From the NCBI RefSeq assembly GCF_014203665.1, contig NZ_JACHJN010000017.1:1-64000 (forward strand): a DNA stretch of 64,000 bases, in the 5' to 3' direction. Made by a program: the position numbers and the translations under genes. The stretch's first letter is position 1. Each line of letters begins with the position of its first letter. Source of the stretch: Saccharothrix tamanrassetensis. Its GTDB lineage: Bacteria > Actinomycetota > Actinomycetes > Mycobacteriales > Pseudonocardiaceae. Below, in pieces: positions 51,915 through 60,533 of the stretch. The notes beneath the pieces were generated by a model. The model had not been told where the DNA came from, made no database searches, and saw only the letters and a list, made by a program, of their open reading frames with translations.

Positions 51915-53006
51915 ATGGGCGACAACCGCCGCACCGTTCGAGTGGCCATTGTCGGGGTCGGCAACTGCGCGGCGTCGCTGGTGCAGGGCGTCCACTACTA
52001 CCGCGATGCCGATCCGAGCACCCGGGTGCCCGGTCTGATGCACGTCGAGTTCGGCGACTACCACGTGCGCGACGTGGAGTTCGTGGCCGCGTTCGACGTG
52101 GACGCCAAGAAGGTCGGCGTCGACCTGTCCGAGGCGATCGGTGCCAGCGAGAACAACACGATCAAGATCACCGACGTGCCGCCGCTGGGCGTCACCGTGC
52201 AGCGCGGGCACACCTTCGACGGCCTGGGCCGGTTCTACCGGGAGACCATCGAGGAGTCCGACGAGCGGCCGGTGGACGTGGCGCAGGCGCTGCGCGACGC
52301 CGAGGTCGACGTGCTGGTCTCGTACCTGCCGGTGGGCTCGGAGGAGGCGGACCGGTACTACGCGCAGGCCGCCATCGACGCGCGGGTGGCGTTCGTCAAC
52401 GCGCTGCCGGTGTTCATCGCGTCGGACCCGGAGTGGGCGCGCAAGTTCGAGGAGGCCGGCGTCCCGATCGTCGGCGACGACATCAAGTCCCAGGTCGGCG
52501 CGACCATCACGCACCGCGTGCTGGCCAAGCTGTTCGAGGACCGGGGCGTCCAGCTCGACCGCACCATGCAGCTGAACGTGGGCGGCAACATGGACTTCCT
52601 GAACATGAAGGAGCTGGAGCGCCTGGAGTCCAAGAAGGTCTCCAAGACGCAGGCGGTCACCTCGCAGGTGGACCGGGAGCTCGGCAAGCGGAACGTGCAC
52701 ATCGGGCCGTCGGACTACGTGGCCTGGCTGGACGACCGCAAGTGGGCGTACGTGCGGCTGGAGGGCCGGGCGTTCGGCGACGTGCCGCTGAACCTGGAGT
52801 ACAAGCTGGAGGTGTGGGACTCGCCGAACTCGGCGGGGATCATCATCGACGCGGTGCGGGCGGCGAAGATCGCGCTGGACCGGGGCATCGGCGGACCGAT
52901 CCTGTCGGCGTCGTCGTACTTCATGAAGTCGCCGCCGGTGCAGTACTCGGACTCGGCGGCGCACGAGGCCGTGGAGGCGTTCATCCGCGGCGACGTGGAG
53001 CGCTGA
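51915..53006 (+). CDS. ino1: Inositol-3-phosphate synthase
   Basis: A 363-aa NAD-dependent enzyme converting glucose-6-phosphate to myo-inositol-3-phosphate, the first step to phosphatidylinositol, lipoglycans and mycothiol. The NAD-binding Rossmann motif VGVGNCAASLVQG sits at residues 14-26. QLNVGGNMDFLNM and YKLEVWDSPNSAGIIIDAVR are family hallmarks, and active-site Lys residues occur in DDIKSQVGAT and SKTQAV. Length matches the short bacterial/archaeal form. AAGGAGG precedes the ATG, and a terminator follows at 53034. Confidence 0.96.
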   Translation: MGDNRRTVRVAIVGVGNCAASLVQGVHYYRDADPSTRVPGLMHVEFGDYHVRDVEFVAAFDVDAKKVGVDLSEAIGASENNTIKITDVPPLGVTVQRGHTFDGLGRFYRETIEESDERPVDVAQALRDAEVDVLVSYLPVGSEEADRYYAQAAIDARVAFVNALPVFIASDPEWARKFEEAGVPIVGDDIKSQVGATITHRVLAKLFEDRGVQLDRTMQLNVGGNMDFLNMKELERLESKKVSKTQAVTSQVDRELGKRNVHIGPSDYVAWLDDRKWAYVRLEGRAFGDVPLNLEYKLEVWDSPNSAGIIIDAVRAAKIALDRGIGGPILSASSYFMKSPPVQYSDSAAHEAVEAFIRGDVER

Positions 53007-53033
53007 CCGGCACCGCGCCCGTGCGGAGGTGCG

Positions 53034-53074
53034 AACCCCCGCGCCCGCCTCATCAGGCCGGGCGCGGGGGTTTT
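53034..53074 (+). terminator. Terminator of ino1
   Basis: AACCCCCGCGCCCG and its exact complement form a 14-bp stem around an 11-base loop, followed by TTTT, 28 bases after the ino1 stop. Confidence 0.92.
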
Positions 53075-53395
53075 CCGCGACCGTGCTCCCGCGGGTGCGT
53101 GCTCGGTGATCCGTCGTCCAGCGAGATGTCCACCCGGTCGGGAAACGCGCGGTCAGACGGTGGTCGTGGTGGCGCGGTGCGGTCGGCGGCGTCCCCCACA
53201 TGTCCGATGTCGGTACCACTCACAGGAGTGGGTGCCGCCGGTGGGGTAACAGGTCTCCTCACCGACCGCAGCACACCGCCCATGATCGTGTTTGTGCTGG
53301 TCAGCGAGCTTCCGGAGAGAGCGGTAGACACAGTGGGCACCGAGGTTCTCCAGCCTCGCCAGTCCTGTTTCCCCCGCTAGGAAGGGATCCCGCTG
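53075..53395 (+). other. Intergenic region before the I36-like gene
   Basis: About 320 bp without a supportable gene. No repeat or strong palindrome is visible. A 32-codon ATG frame at 53282-53380 has no ribosome site and is not called. GAAGGGATC at 53381-53389 is the ribosome site of the next gene. Confidence 0.5.
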
Positions 53396-53794
53396 ATGGT
53401 GTCCACCACTCTTCGCCTCGCCCTGGTCGCACCGGTTCTCGCCTTGTCCGCCGTGCTCGCTCCCGTCGCCCTCGCGCAGGCCACCCCGGCGGTGCCCGGC
53501 GCGGCCGAACCGGTGCCCCCGCAGCCCGCGATCACCCGATGTGACGCCCCCAACGTCTGCGTCTGGACGCGGTCCCAGGGCCTGGGCACCGGATGGCAGA
53601 CCACGAAGACCGGCTGTATCAACACGCCGTGGCCGGCGTTCTCGGTGAGCAACCAGTCCAACAAGACCGTCCGCTTCTACGAGGGTCAGAACTGCAACCC
53701 CAGGACCAACAACTTCGTGTTGAACCCCAAGACGTACAGCGACTACGCCGGTGGCCTCAAGACCGGCGTCAAGAGCTTCTTCGTACCGAAATAG
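53396..53794 (+). CDS. Secreted peptidase inhibitor family I36-like protein
   Basis: A 132-aa exported protein. A signal sequence covers residues 1-28 (LALVAPVLALSAVLAP, cleavage after ALA). The mature part has four Cys: in ITRCDAPNVCVWTRS, TGCINTPW and GQNCNP. It fits the compact beta/gamma-crystallin-like fold of family I36 (streptomycete metalloprotease inhibitor SMPI relatives): PNVCVWTRSQGLG and NKTVRFYEGQNC are typical. GAAGGG precedes the ATG. A true inhibitory activity is not shown by the sequence. Confidence 0.8.
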   Translation: MVSTTLRLALVAPVLALSAVLAPVALAQATPAVPGAAEPVPPQPAITRCDAPNVCVWTRSQGLGTGWQTTKTGCINTPWPAFSVSNQSNKTVRFYEGQNCNPRTNNFVLNPKTYSDYAGGLKTGVKSFFVPK

Positions 53795-53857
53795 GGTTCG
53801 GGACGGCGCTGCGGCGCTCGGTGACGATCCGCGCCGGTGCCTTACTCGGACGTACAA

Positions 53858-53898
53858 CCCCCTGCGTCTGCCTGGTTGGTCAGGTTGGGCGCGGGGGG
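53858..53898. terminator. Candidate terminator between convergent I36 and HAD genes
   Basis: CCCCCTGCG (53858-53866) and CGCGGGGGG (53890-53898) pair at 8 of 9 positions across a 23-base loop, in the gap between two convergent genes. Confidence 0.35.
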
Positions 53899-53945
53899 AT
53901 TCGGTGGTGACCCGCTGCGCTGCGCAGTCGGCCGCCACCGGTTGA

Positions 53946-54641
53946 TCACCCCTTCGGTCCACCGGGCCCGGTACCCGGCCGAGGGGTGGTGTCACCCGGA
54001 CGGCCGGAGGCCAGCGCCGCCGGCAGGTCGGCGAGCGAGCGCAACACCGTGACCTGCGCCAACACCTCCGCATCCGGCGGGAAGTGCGGGTTGGGCACGG
54101 CGTAGACGGTCATGTCGGCGGCCAGGGCGGCGCGCAGGCCGTTGGTCGAGTCCTCCACGGCCGCGCAGCCCGAAGCGCCCACCCCGAGCTTCGACGCCGC
54201 CAGCAGGTACACGTCCGGAGCGGGCTTGCCCGCTCCGGCCTCCTCGCTCGACACGGCCACCGGCACCAGGTCGGTCAGGTCGGTGGCGGCCAGGAAGGAT
54301 GCGATCAGCACCGGCGGGGACGAGCTGGCGATCGCGACCGGGTACTCCGCCGCGACCGCGCGCACCACCGACACGGCACCCGGCAGCACGGGCGGGCTGG
54401 TTTCGTAGCGGCGGGCCATCTCGCTGACGACACCGGCCGCCACCTCGTCCGGGGAAAGTCGCACGCCGACCGATGTCACCAGGTACGACGCCCACTCCGG
54501 GGTGCTCATCCCCTGCATCGCACGGGTCGAGTCGGGCAGCCACGCGCCGCCGTGCGCCGCCGCGAAGGACTGCCGCACCTCGTCCCACATGGTCTCGGAG
54601 TCCACGAGCACGCCGTCCAGGTCGAACACCACCGCATCCAC
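53946..54641 (-). CDS. HAD superfamily hydrolase (beta-phosphoglucomutase-like subfamily)
   Basis: A 231-aa phosphatase or phosphomutase-like enzyme. Motif I DLDGVLVDS has nucleophile D7 and D9. A helical cap follows (EVRQSFAAAHGGAWLP, MQGMSTPEWASYL). Motif II is AIASSS, motif III GKPAPDVYLLAA, and motif IV EDSTNGLRAA. The family acts on sugar phosphates and other phosphomonoesters. The GTG at 54641 has no ribosome site, but TACGGT lies 7 bases upstream, so the message is probably leaderless. It is divergent from the MFS gene with a large palindrome between them. Confidence 0.9.
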   Translation of the reverse strand: MDAVVFDLDGVLVDSETMWDEVRQSFAAAHGGAWLPDSTRAMQGMSTPEWASYLVTSVGVRLSPDEVAAGVVSEMARRYETSPPVLPGAVSVVRAVAAEYPVAIASSSPPVLIASFLAATDLTDLVPVAVSSEEAGAGKPAPDVYLLAASKLGVGASGCAAVEDSTNGLRAALAADMTVYAVPNPHFPPDAEVLAQVTVLRSLADLPAALASGRPGDTTPRPGTGPGGPKG

Positions 54642-54668
54642 ACCCCGAACCGTAGTGTGAGCGCACTT

Positions 54669-54708
54669 ACTTAGCTACACTAACCAATTACGGTTAGGAT
54701 AGCTAAGT
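54669..54708. promoter_or_regulatory. 40-bp palindromic operator between HAD and MFS genes
   Basis: Arms ACTTAGCTAcaCTAACC (54669-54685) and GGTTAGgaTAGCTAAGT (54692-54708) match at 15 of 17 positions around aattac. The right arm ends in the MFS GTG and contains TAGGAT (54695-54700), a -10 ending 6 bases before that start. The element should silence the MFS promoter and flank that of the HAD gene. No regulator gene is adjacent. Confidence 0.8.
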
Positions 54709-55867
54709 GAATTTCCTCGACCAACCCCGCCAGGTGTGGGTCACGGCGTTCGCCGCGGTGATCGCGTTCATGGGCATCGGGCTCGTCGACCCGATCCTGT
54801 TGTCGATCGCGGAAGGCCTGCACGCCACGCCGTCGCAAGTCACCCTGCTGTTCTCCTCCTACCTCGGCGTCCAGGTCCTCGCCATGCTGTTCACCGGCGC
54901 GGCCAGTGCGAAGTACGGCGCGAAGCGCACGCTGGTCGCCGGTCTCGCCCTGATCGTCGTCGCCACCGCGCTCTGCTCGCTCGCCTCGAACATCACCCAG
55001 CTGGTCGGCCTGCGCGCCGTCTGGGGCCTGGGCAACGCCTTCTTCATCGCCACCGCGCTCAGCGTCATCGTCGGCGCGGCCACCGGCGGCCAGGGCAAGG
55101 CGATCCTGCTCTACGAAGCCGCCCTCGGCCTCGGCCTCTCGGTGGGGCCGCTGCTCGGGGCGCTGCTGGGCAGCTTCTCCTGGCGCGGACCGTTCATCGG
55201 CACGGCCGTCCTGATGGCCGTCGCGCTCATCCTGTGCACGGTCTTCCTCGCCAACGACAAGCCGCGGCACTCGATCCGCCTGCTGGACCCGTTGAAGGCC
55301 CTCAAGCACCACGGTCTGCTGCGCACGGCCCTCAGTTCGGCCCTCTACACCGCGGCGTTCTTCGCGGTCCTGGCGTGGTCGCCGTTCGTGCTCCGTTGGG
55401 GCGCGGTGGAGATCGGGCTCGTCTTCTTCGGCTGGGGCCTGGGCGTCGCGGTGTCCAGCGTGCTGCTCGCGCCGAAGCTGGCCGATCGCTTCGGGGAACG
55501 CCGCACGACCATCGCCGCCGTTCTCGCGTTCGCGGTGCTCATGCTGGTCATGGCGATCCCGAGCAAGCCGCTGCTGGTGGTCGCGGTGATCGTCAGCGGT
55601 GTGGTGAGCGGGTTGTTGAACACGCTGTTCACCGGCACCGCGATGAGCATCAGCCCGGCTCCGCGGCCGGTCGCGAGCGCGGGCTACAACTTCCTGCGCT
55701 GGCTCGGCGGCGCGCTGGCGGCGACGTTCGTCAGCCACCTCGCCCAGCCGTTCGTGGTCGCCGCGGTGTGCTGCGCGCTGGCCGCCGGGCTGCTCGCGGT
55801 CGGGCGCACCGAGGAGAGCCCGATCACGGGGGCGGACGTGCTCGTCGGTGAAGAAGTCGTGGCTTGA
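54707..55867 (+). CDS. Major facilitator superfamily transporter
   Basis: A 386-aa membrane transporter with 12 predicted TM helices in two bundles of six. The loop between TM2 and TM3 reads SAKYGAKRTLVAG, a variant of the MFS motif A, and ADRFGERRTTIAAV is the matching loop in the second half. The AALGLGLSVGPLLGALLG stretch in TM5 resembles motif C of drug/proton antiporters. Efflux is therefore more likely than uptake. The GTG at 54707 overlaps the palindrome and appears leaderless. Confidence 0.9.
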   Translation: MNFLDQPRQVWVTAFAAVIAFMGIGLVDPILLSIAEGLHATPSQVTLLFSSYLGVQVLAMLFTGAASAKYGAKRTLVAGLALIVVATALCSLASNITQLVGLRAVWGLGNAFFIATALSVIVGAATGGQGKAILLYEAALGLGLSVGPLLGALLGSFSWRGPFIGTAVLMAVALILCTVFLANDKPRHSIRLLDPLKALKHHGLLRTALSSALYTAAFFAVLAWSPFVLRWGAVEIGLVFFGWGLGVAVSSVLLAPKLADRFGERRTTIAAVLAFAVLMLVMAIPSKPLLVVAVIVSGVVSGLLNTLFTGTAMSISPAPRPVASAGYNFLRWLGGALAATFVSHLAQPFVVAAVCCALAAGLLAVGRTEESPITGADVLVGEEVVA

Positions 55868-55876
55868 CGGGTAGTG

Positions 55877-55894
55877 GGTTAACAACGAGTGAAC
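55877..55894. promoter_or_regulatory. PHO box upstream of the first phoX
   Basis: On the minus strand GTTCACTCGTTGTTAACC shows two 7-base units at an 11-base period (GTTCACT, then GTTAACC), matching the PhoP direct-repeat consensus GTTCACC of Streptomyces. It is about 48-65 bases before the phoX start. Confidence 0.7.
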
Positions 55895-55899
55895 GCCGG

Positions 55900-55931
55900 C
55901 CTACGGTCAGTTGATCCGAACTGACCGTAGG
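55900..55931 (+). promoter_or_regulatory. Perfect hairpin overlapping the phoX ribosome site
   Basis: CCTACGGTCAGTT-gatccg-AACTGACCGTAGG is a 13-bp perfect inverted repeat. Its 3' arm ends in the AGG of the AGGAGG ribosome site (55929-55934), 10 bases before the GTG. It could be an operator or an RNA stem that limits translation. Confidence 0.65.
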
Positions 55932-55941
55932 AGGCGCGGAC

Positions 55942-57978
55942 GTGCGACACCTTCCCCTACTGGCCGACCACCCACCCGGCCGTGCGGCTGTCACCTGCGA
56001 GTACCGGTGCGGTGACGCGTGCTTCCACGACGCGCCGAACACGTCGGACAACCCGTACTTCGGCGACCTGCTCACCCGCCGCACGGCGATCAAGGCAGGT
56101 GTCGTGGTCGCCGCCCTCGCCGGAACCGCGACCCCGGCCGCCGCCGCACCGGACTCGGCCCCGAACCCGGTGCGGAACGCCGAATCGACCGCAGCGCCGA
56201 CCGCGCCGCCGAACGGCAAGGCGCGCGGCCTCGACTTCAGGCCGGTCCGACCGAACACCGAGGACGCGGTGGTCGTCCCCGACGGCTACCGGCAGGCGAT
56301 CGTGATCCGATGGGGCGACCCGCTGTTCCCGGACGCCCCCGCCTTCGACTTCGACCACCAGACCGCCGCCGCGCAAGCCCGCCAGTTCGGGTTCAACTGC
56401 GACTTCGCCGCGCTGCTCCCGCTGGACACGTTGGGCCGCACCAACCTCCTGGTCACCAACCACGAGTACACCAGCGAGAGCTTCATGTTCCGCGGCTACG
56501 ACCCCGCGAACCCCACCCGCGAGCAGGTCGAGATCGCGTGGGCCGCGCACGGGCTGTCCGTCGTGCGGGTGGACCACGACAACGGCCGCCTCAAGCCGAA
56601 GTTCTCCCGCCACAACCGCCGCATCACCCTCACCACCCCGTTCGAGGTGCGCGGACCGGCGGCCGGCTCGGACCTGCTCAAGACCTCCGCCGACCCGACC
56701 GGCCGCACCGTCCTCGGGACCATGAACAACTGCGCGGGCGGCGTCACGCCGTGGGGCACGATCCTGTCCGGCGAGGAGAACTTCAACCAGTACTTCGCCA
56801 ACGCCGGCACGGATCCGCGCCGCGCCCGCTACGGCATCACCGCCGGCACCACGACCCGCAAGTGGGAGCGGTTCGATCGGCGCTTCGACCTCGCGCAGGA
56901 ACCCAATGAGGCCAACAGGTTCGGCTGGGTGGTCGAACTCGACCCGAACGACCCGGAGTCCACGCCGGTCAAGCACACCGCGCTGGGCCGCTTCAAGCAC
57001 GAGTGCGCGAACGTTCGCATCGCACGCGACGGCCGCGTGGTCGCGTACTCCGGCGACGACGAGCGCTTCGAGTACGTCTACAAGTTCGTCTCCACCGGCA
57101 AGGTCCGCAGGGGCGACAGCAGATCCGCCCGCCGGCACAACATGGCGCTGCTGGACGACGGCACGCTCTACGTCGCCCGCTTCACCGGCGACAGCCCGCC
57201 CGAGGAGATCGACGGCACCGGGAAGCTGCCGAGCGACGAGGAGTTCGACGGCCGTGGCGAGTGGATCCCGTTGGCCCGAGGCGACCGGTCGTTCGTCGCG
57301 GGCATGACCGCCGAGGAGGTCTACGTGTTCACGCGCCTGGCCGCCGACGAGGTGGGCGCGACCAGGATGGACCGCCCGGAGGACATCCAGACCCACCCGC
57401 ACACCGGCACGGTCTACTGCGCGCTCAGCAACAACGTCGACCGGGGCAAGCCGGGCAAGGAAGGCGCGACCGAGCCGAACCCGCGCGTGTTCAACAAGCA
57501 CGGCCAGGTGCTGGAGCTCACCGAACGCGGCGGCGACGCGCTCGCGCTGACGTTCCACTGGAACCTGCTGCTGGTGTGCGGAGACCCCGAGGACCCGAAC
57601 ACCTACTTCGCGGGCTACGACAAGTCGCGGGTCTCGCCGATCTCCAGCCCGGACAACGTGGCGTTCGACCGGCACGGCAACCTGTGGATCTCCACCGACT
57701 CGGCGGGCGCGTTGAACGGCCTCAACGACGGCCTGTACGGGATGCCGCTGCACGGCCCGGAACGCGGTCACCTCAAGCTCTTCCTCACCGTGCCGCGCGG
57801 CGCGGAGACCTGCGGGCCGGTGATCGGGGAGCGGGTCGTCACCGTCTGCGTGCAGCACCCCGGCGAACTGGACGGGGCCAGTGCGGACGACCCCGCCTCG
57901 CACTGGCCGGACGGCGGCGGCTCGCAGCCGCGGCCATCCGTCGTAGCGGTCTGGCGGGACGGCCGCATCGGCGACTGA
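55942..57978 (+). CDS. phoX: PhoX family (DUF839) alkaline phosphatase, first copy
   Basis: A 678-aa secreted phosphatase that releases phosphate from organic esters when phosphate is scarce. A short N-terminal segment with CEYRCGDACFH and the PNTSDNPYFGD motif precedes a twin-arginine signal (RR at 46-47, then a hydrophobic stretch to about 69). The body is a beta-propeller, with GGVTPWGTILSGEENFNQY and GRFKHECANV typical of metal-dependent PhoX. The GTG at 55942 has AGGAGG upstream. About 60% of positions look identical to the next gene. A PHO box and hairpin precede it. Confidence 0.92.
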   Translation: MRHLPLLADHPPGRAAVTCEYRCGDACFHDAPNTSDNPYFGDLLTRRTAIKAGVVVAALAGTATPAAAAPDSAPNPVRNAESTAAPTAPPNGKARGLDFRPVRPNTEDAVVVPDGYRQAIVIRWGDPLFPDAPAFDFDHQTAAAQARQFGFNCDFAALLPLDTLGRTNLLVTNHEYTSESFMFRGYDPANPTREQVEIAWAAHGLSVVRVDHDNGRLKPKFSRHNRRITLTTPFEVRGPAAGSDLLKTSADPTGRTVLGTMNNCAGGVTPWGTILSGEENFNQYFANAGTDPRRARYGITAGTTTRKWERFDRRFDLAQEPNEANRFGWVVELDPNDPESTPVKHTALGRFKHECANVRIARDGRVVAYSGDDERFEYVYKFVSTGKVRRGDSRSARRHNMALLDDGTLYVARFTGDSPPEEIDGTGKLPSDEEFDGRGEWIPLARGDRSFVAGMTAEEVYVFTRLAADEVGATRMDRPEDIQTHPHTGTVYCALSNNVDRGKPGKEGATEPNPRVFNKHGQVLELTERGGDALALTFHWNLLLVCGDPEDPNTYFAGYDKSRVSPISSPDNVAFDRHGNLWISTDSAGALNGLNDGLYGMPLHGPERGHLKLFLTVPRGAETCGPVIGERVVTVCVQHPGELDGASADDPASHWPDGGGSQPRPSVVAVWRDGRIGD

Positions 57979-58022
57979 CACGTGCCGTGACCAGCCGGTT
58001 CCGGTCGGCAAGGGGTAGAGGT

Positions 58023-58040
58023 GTTCGCTTGTCGTTCACC
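58023..58040 (+). promoter_or_regulatory. PHO box upstream of the second phoX
   Basis: GTTCGCTTGTCGTTCACC has two 7-base units at an 11-base period (GTTCGCT, then GTTCACC), a good PhoP direct repeat on the plus strand. It ends 72 bases before the GTG of the second phoX, so that gene has its own promoter. Confidence 0.75.
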
Positions 58041-58112
58041 TCGACGTCCGCTGGATGAGTGGTTACCGACCTACGGTCGCCCAGTTCCCACTGAGCGATC
58101 TCGGAGGTCCGC

Positions 58113-60194
58113 GTGTCCTCATCCACCGATCGGGGCCGGCGCCTGCTGCCCCTGTTGCCCAACCACCCCCTTGGGCGGTCGGCGATCACCTGCAAGTACC
58201 GCTGCGGCGACGCCTGCGCGCACGAGGCTCCCAACACGTCCGGCAACGCCTACTTCGGTGACGTCGTGGGCGAGGTCGTGCGCCGGCGCGGCCTGCTCAA
58301 GGCGGGCGCGGTGCTCGCCGTCGCGGGCGCGGGCGTCGGGCTCGTCGGTGCGGGCACGGCCGCCGCCGCGCCGGAGGTCGAAGCGGACCGCGACCTGGGC
58401 GGTGGCCGCCGCCGCGACGGCTTGAACTTCACGCCGGTCGCGCCGAACACCGAGGACCGGGTCGTCACGCCGGAGGGCTACGAGTCGGCGGTCGTGATCC
58501 GCTGGGGCGACCCGGTGCTGCCCGGCGCGCCCGCGTTCGACTTCGACCGGCAGACGCCCGCCGCGCAGGCCAAGCAGTTCGGCTACAACAACGACTTCTG
58601 CGGTCTGGTCCCGCTCAACCACTGGAACCGCTGGCTCATGGTGAGCAACCACGAGTACACCACCGAGGAGTTCCTGTTCAAGAACTGGGACGCCGCCAAC
58701 CCGACGCGTGAGCAGACCGAGATCGCGTGGGCCGCGCACGGCCTGTCCGTCGTGCTCGTCGAGCGCGACCACCGCAGCGGCAAGCTGGTGCCGAAGGTGG
58801 ACCGCCACTACAACCGCCGCATCACCGCCACCTCGGAGTTCAGGGTGACCGGCCCGGCGGCGGGTTCGCAGTACCTGAAGACCTCCGCCGACCCGACCGG
58901 CACGAAGGTGCTGGGCACGCTGAACAACTGCGCGGGCGGCGTGACGCCGTGGGGCACGATCCTGTCCGGCGAGGAGAACTTCAACCAGTACTTCGCCAAC
59001 GCGGGCAGCGTCACCGACCCGGTGCAGAAGGCGCGGCTGGCGCGTTACGGCCTGTCCGGCGCGGCCAGCACCCGCAAGTGGGAGCGGTTCGACAAGCGCT
59101 TCGACGTGGCGCAGGAACCCAACGAGCCCAACAGGTTCGGCTGGGTCGTCGAGATCGACCCGCTCGACCCGAACTCGACGCCGGTCAAGCACACCGCGTT
59201 GGGGCGCTTCAAGCACGAGGGTGCGAACGTCATCATCGCCCGTGACGGCCGGGTCGTCGCGTACATGGGTGACGACGAGCGGTTCGACTACATGTACAAG
59301 TTCGTGTCGGACGAGCGGTACAAGCCGGGCAACAGCCGCTACGCCCGTGAGCACAACAAGAAGCTGCTCGACCGCGGCACCCTGTACGTCGCGAGGTTCT
59401 CCGGTGACAGCCCGGTCGCCGAGATCGACGGCACCGGCGAGCTCCCGGCGGACGGCGAGTTCGACGGCACCGGCCAGTGGATCCCGCTCGCGTCCGGCAA
59501 CCGGTCCTTCGTGGACGGTTTCACCGCGGAAGAGGTCTACGTCTTCACCCGTCAGGCGGCGGACAAGGCCGGCGCGACCAAGATGGACCGCCCGGAGGAC
59601 GTCGAGCCCAACCCCCGCAACCGCCGCGTCTACGCGGCCCTGACGAACAACACCGACCGCGGCAAGGCGGGCAAGGAAGGCCCCACCGAGCCGAACCCGC
59701 GCGTGAACAACCGGCACGGCCACGTGCTGGAGCTCGAAGAGCGGCGCGGCGACAACACCGCGCTCACGTTCTCGTGGAAGCTGCTGCTGGTCTGCGGCGA
59801 CCCGGCCTCCCCCGACACGTACTTCGGCGGCTACGACAAGACCCAGGTGTCGCCCATCTCGTGCCCCGACAACGTGGCGTTCGACTCCCACGGCAACCTC
59901 TGGATCTCCACCGACGGCAACGCGCTGAAGTCCAACGACGGCCTGTTCGCCGTGCCGGTGGAGGGCAGGTACCGAGGCCGCGTCAAGCAGTTCCTCACCG
60001 TGCCCAAGGGTGCGGAGACCTGCGGCCCGGTCGTCCAGGACGAGTTCGTCCTGGTCTCGGTCCAGCACCCGGGCGAGATCGACGGCGCGTCCGCGGCCAA
60101 CCCGCTCTCCCACTGGCCGGACGGCGGCACCTCCCAGCCGCGGCCGGCCGTGGTGGTGGCGTGGAAGAAGGACAAGGGCCGGATCTGCGGCTGA
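58113..60194 (+). CDS. phoX: PhoX family (DUF839) alkaline phosphatase, second copy
   Basis: A 693-aa paralogue of the preceding gene with the same order: CKYRCGDACAH near residues 27-37, PNTSGNAYFGD, a twin-arginine signal (RRR at 57-59, LLKAGAVLAV), then the propeller with GGVTPWGTILSGEENFNQY. The GTG at 58113 has GGAGG 6-7 bases upstream. It differs from copy 1 by small insertions, for example SVTDPVQKARL. Both keep full-length domains and look functional, so tandem duplication followed by divergence of substrate or expression is likely. Confidence 0.93.
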   Translation: MSSSTDRGRRLLPLLPNHPLGRSAITCKYRCGDACAHEAPNTSGNAYFGDVVGEVVRRRGLLKAGAVLAVAGAGVGLVGAGTAAAAPEVEADRDLGGGRRRDGLNFTPVAPNTEDRVVTPEGYESAVVIRWGDPVLPGAPAFDFDRQTPAAQAKQFGYNNDFCGLVPLNHWNRWLMVSNHEYTTEEFLFKNWDAANPTREQTEIAWAAHGLSVVLVERDHRSGKLVPKVDRHYNRRITATSEFRVTGPAAGSQYLKTSADPTGTKVLGTLNNCAGGVTPWGTILSGEENFNQYFANAGSVTDPVQKARLARYGLSGAASTRKWERFDKRFDVAQEPNEPNRFGWVVEIDPLDPNSTPVKHTALGRFKHEGANVIIARDGRVVAYMGDDERFDYMYKFVSDERYKPGNSRYAREHNKKLLDRGTLYVARFSGDSPVAEIDGTGELPADGEFDGTGQWIPLASGNRSFVDGFTAEEVYVFTRQAADKAGATKMDRPEDVEPNPRNRRVYAALTNNTDRGKAGKEGPTEPNPRVNNRHGHVLELEERRGDNTALTFSWKLLLVCGDPASPDTYFGGYDKTQVSPISCPDNVAFDSHGNLWISTDGNALKSNDGLFAVPVEGRYRGRVKQFLTVPKGAETCGPVVQDEFVLVSVQHPGEIDGASAANPLSHWPDGGTSQPRPAVVVAWKKDKGRICG

Positions 60195-60344
60195 TCACCG
60201 CCCGCACGATGCCGGCCACCGCGAGCGCCGCCGAGCGCCGTCGGCACCGCTGAGCAGCGCGGACCGTCGCCGACGAGCCGGGCAGGCCACCGAGCCTGTC
60301 CGGCTCGCCGGTCGGTGGGGCGGTCGGCGGGGTGGTCTGCGGGG

Positions 60345-60402
60345 GCGGTCGGCTGGCCGGTCGGTGCGGCGTTCTGCGGGGCGGTCGGCTGGCCGGTCGG
60401 TG
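60345..60402. repeat. 22-bp direct repeat in the phoX-SDR gap
   Basis: gcggtcggctggccggtcgg plus tg occurs exactly at 60345-60366 and 60381-60402, with partial copies on both sides (about 60318 and 60475). The 339-bp gap 60195-60533 is filled by such G-rich degenerate repeats; no gene or promoter is evident. Confidence 0.75.
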
Positions 60403-60533
60403 GGCCGATCTGTGGGCCAATCTGTGGGGGCGGGCTGCGGCGCGGACTGCGACGCGGTCGGTTGGGCGGCTGCGGGGCCGTCGGCTGGGCGGCCGCGGGG
60501 GCGTTCGGCGGAGTGGTCTCCTAGGGTCCAGCC

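Noticed and set aside
53282..53380. 32-codon ATG frame before the I36-like gene
   Set aside because: No ribosome site, no membrane or signal character, and it ends within the leader of the next gene.
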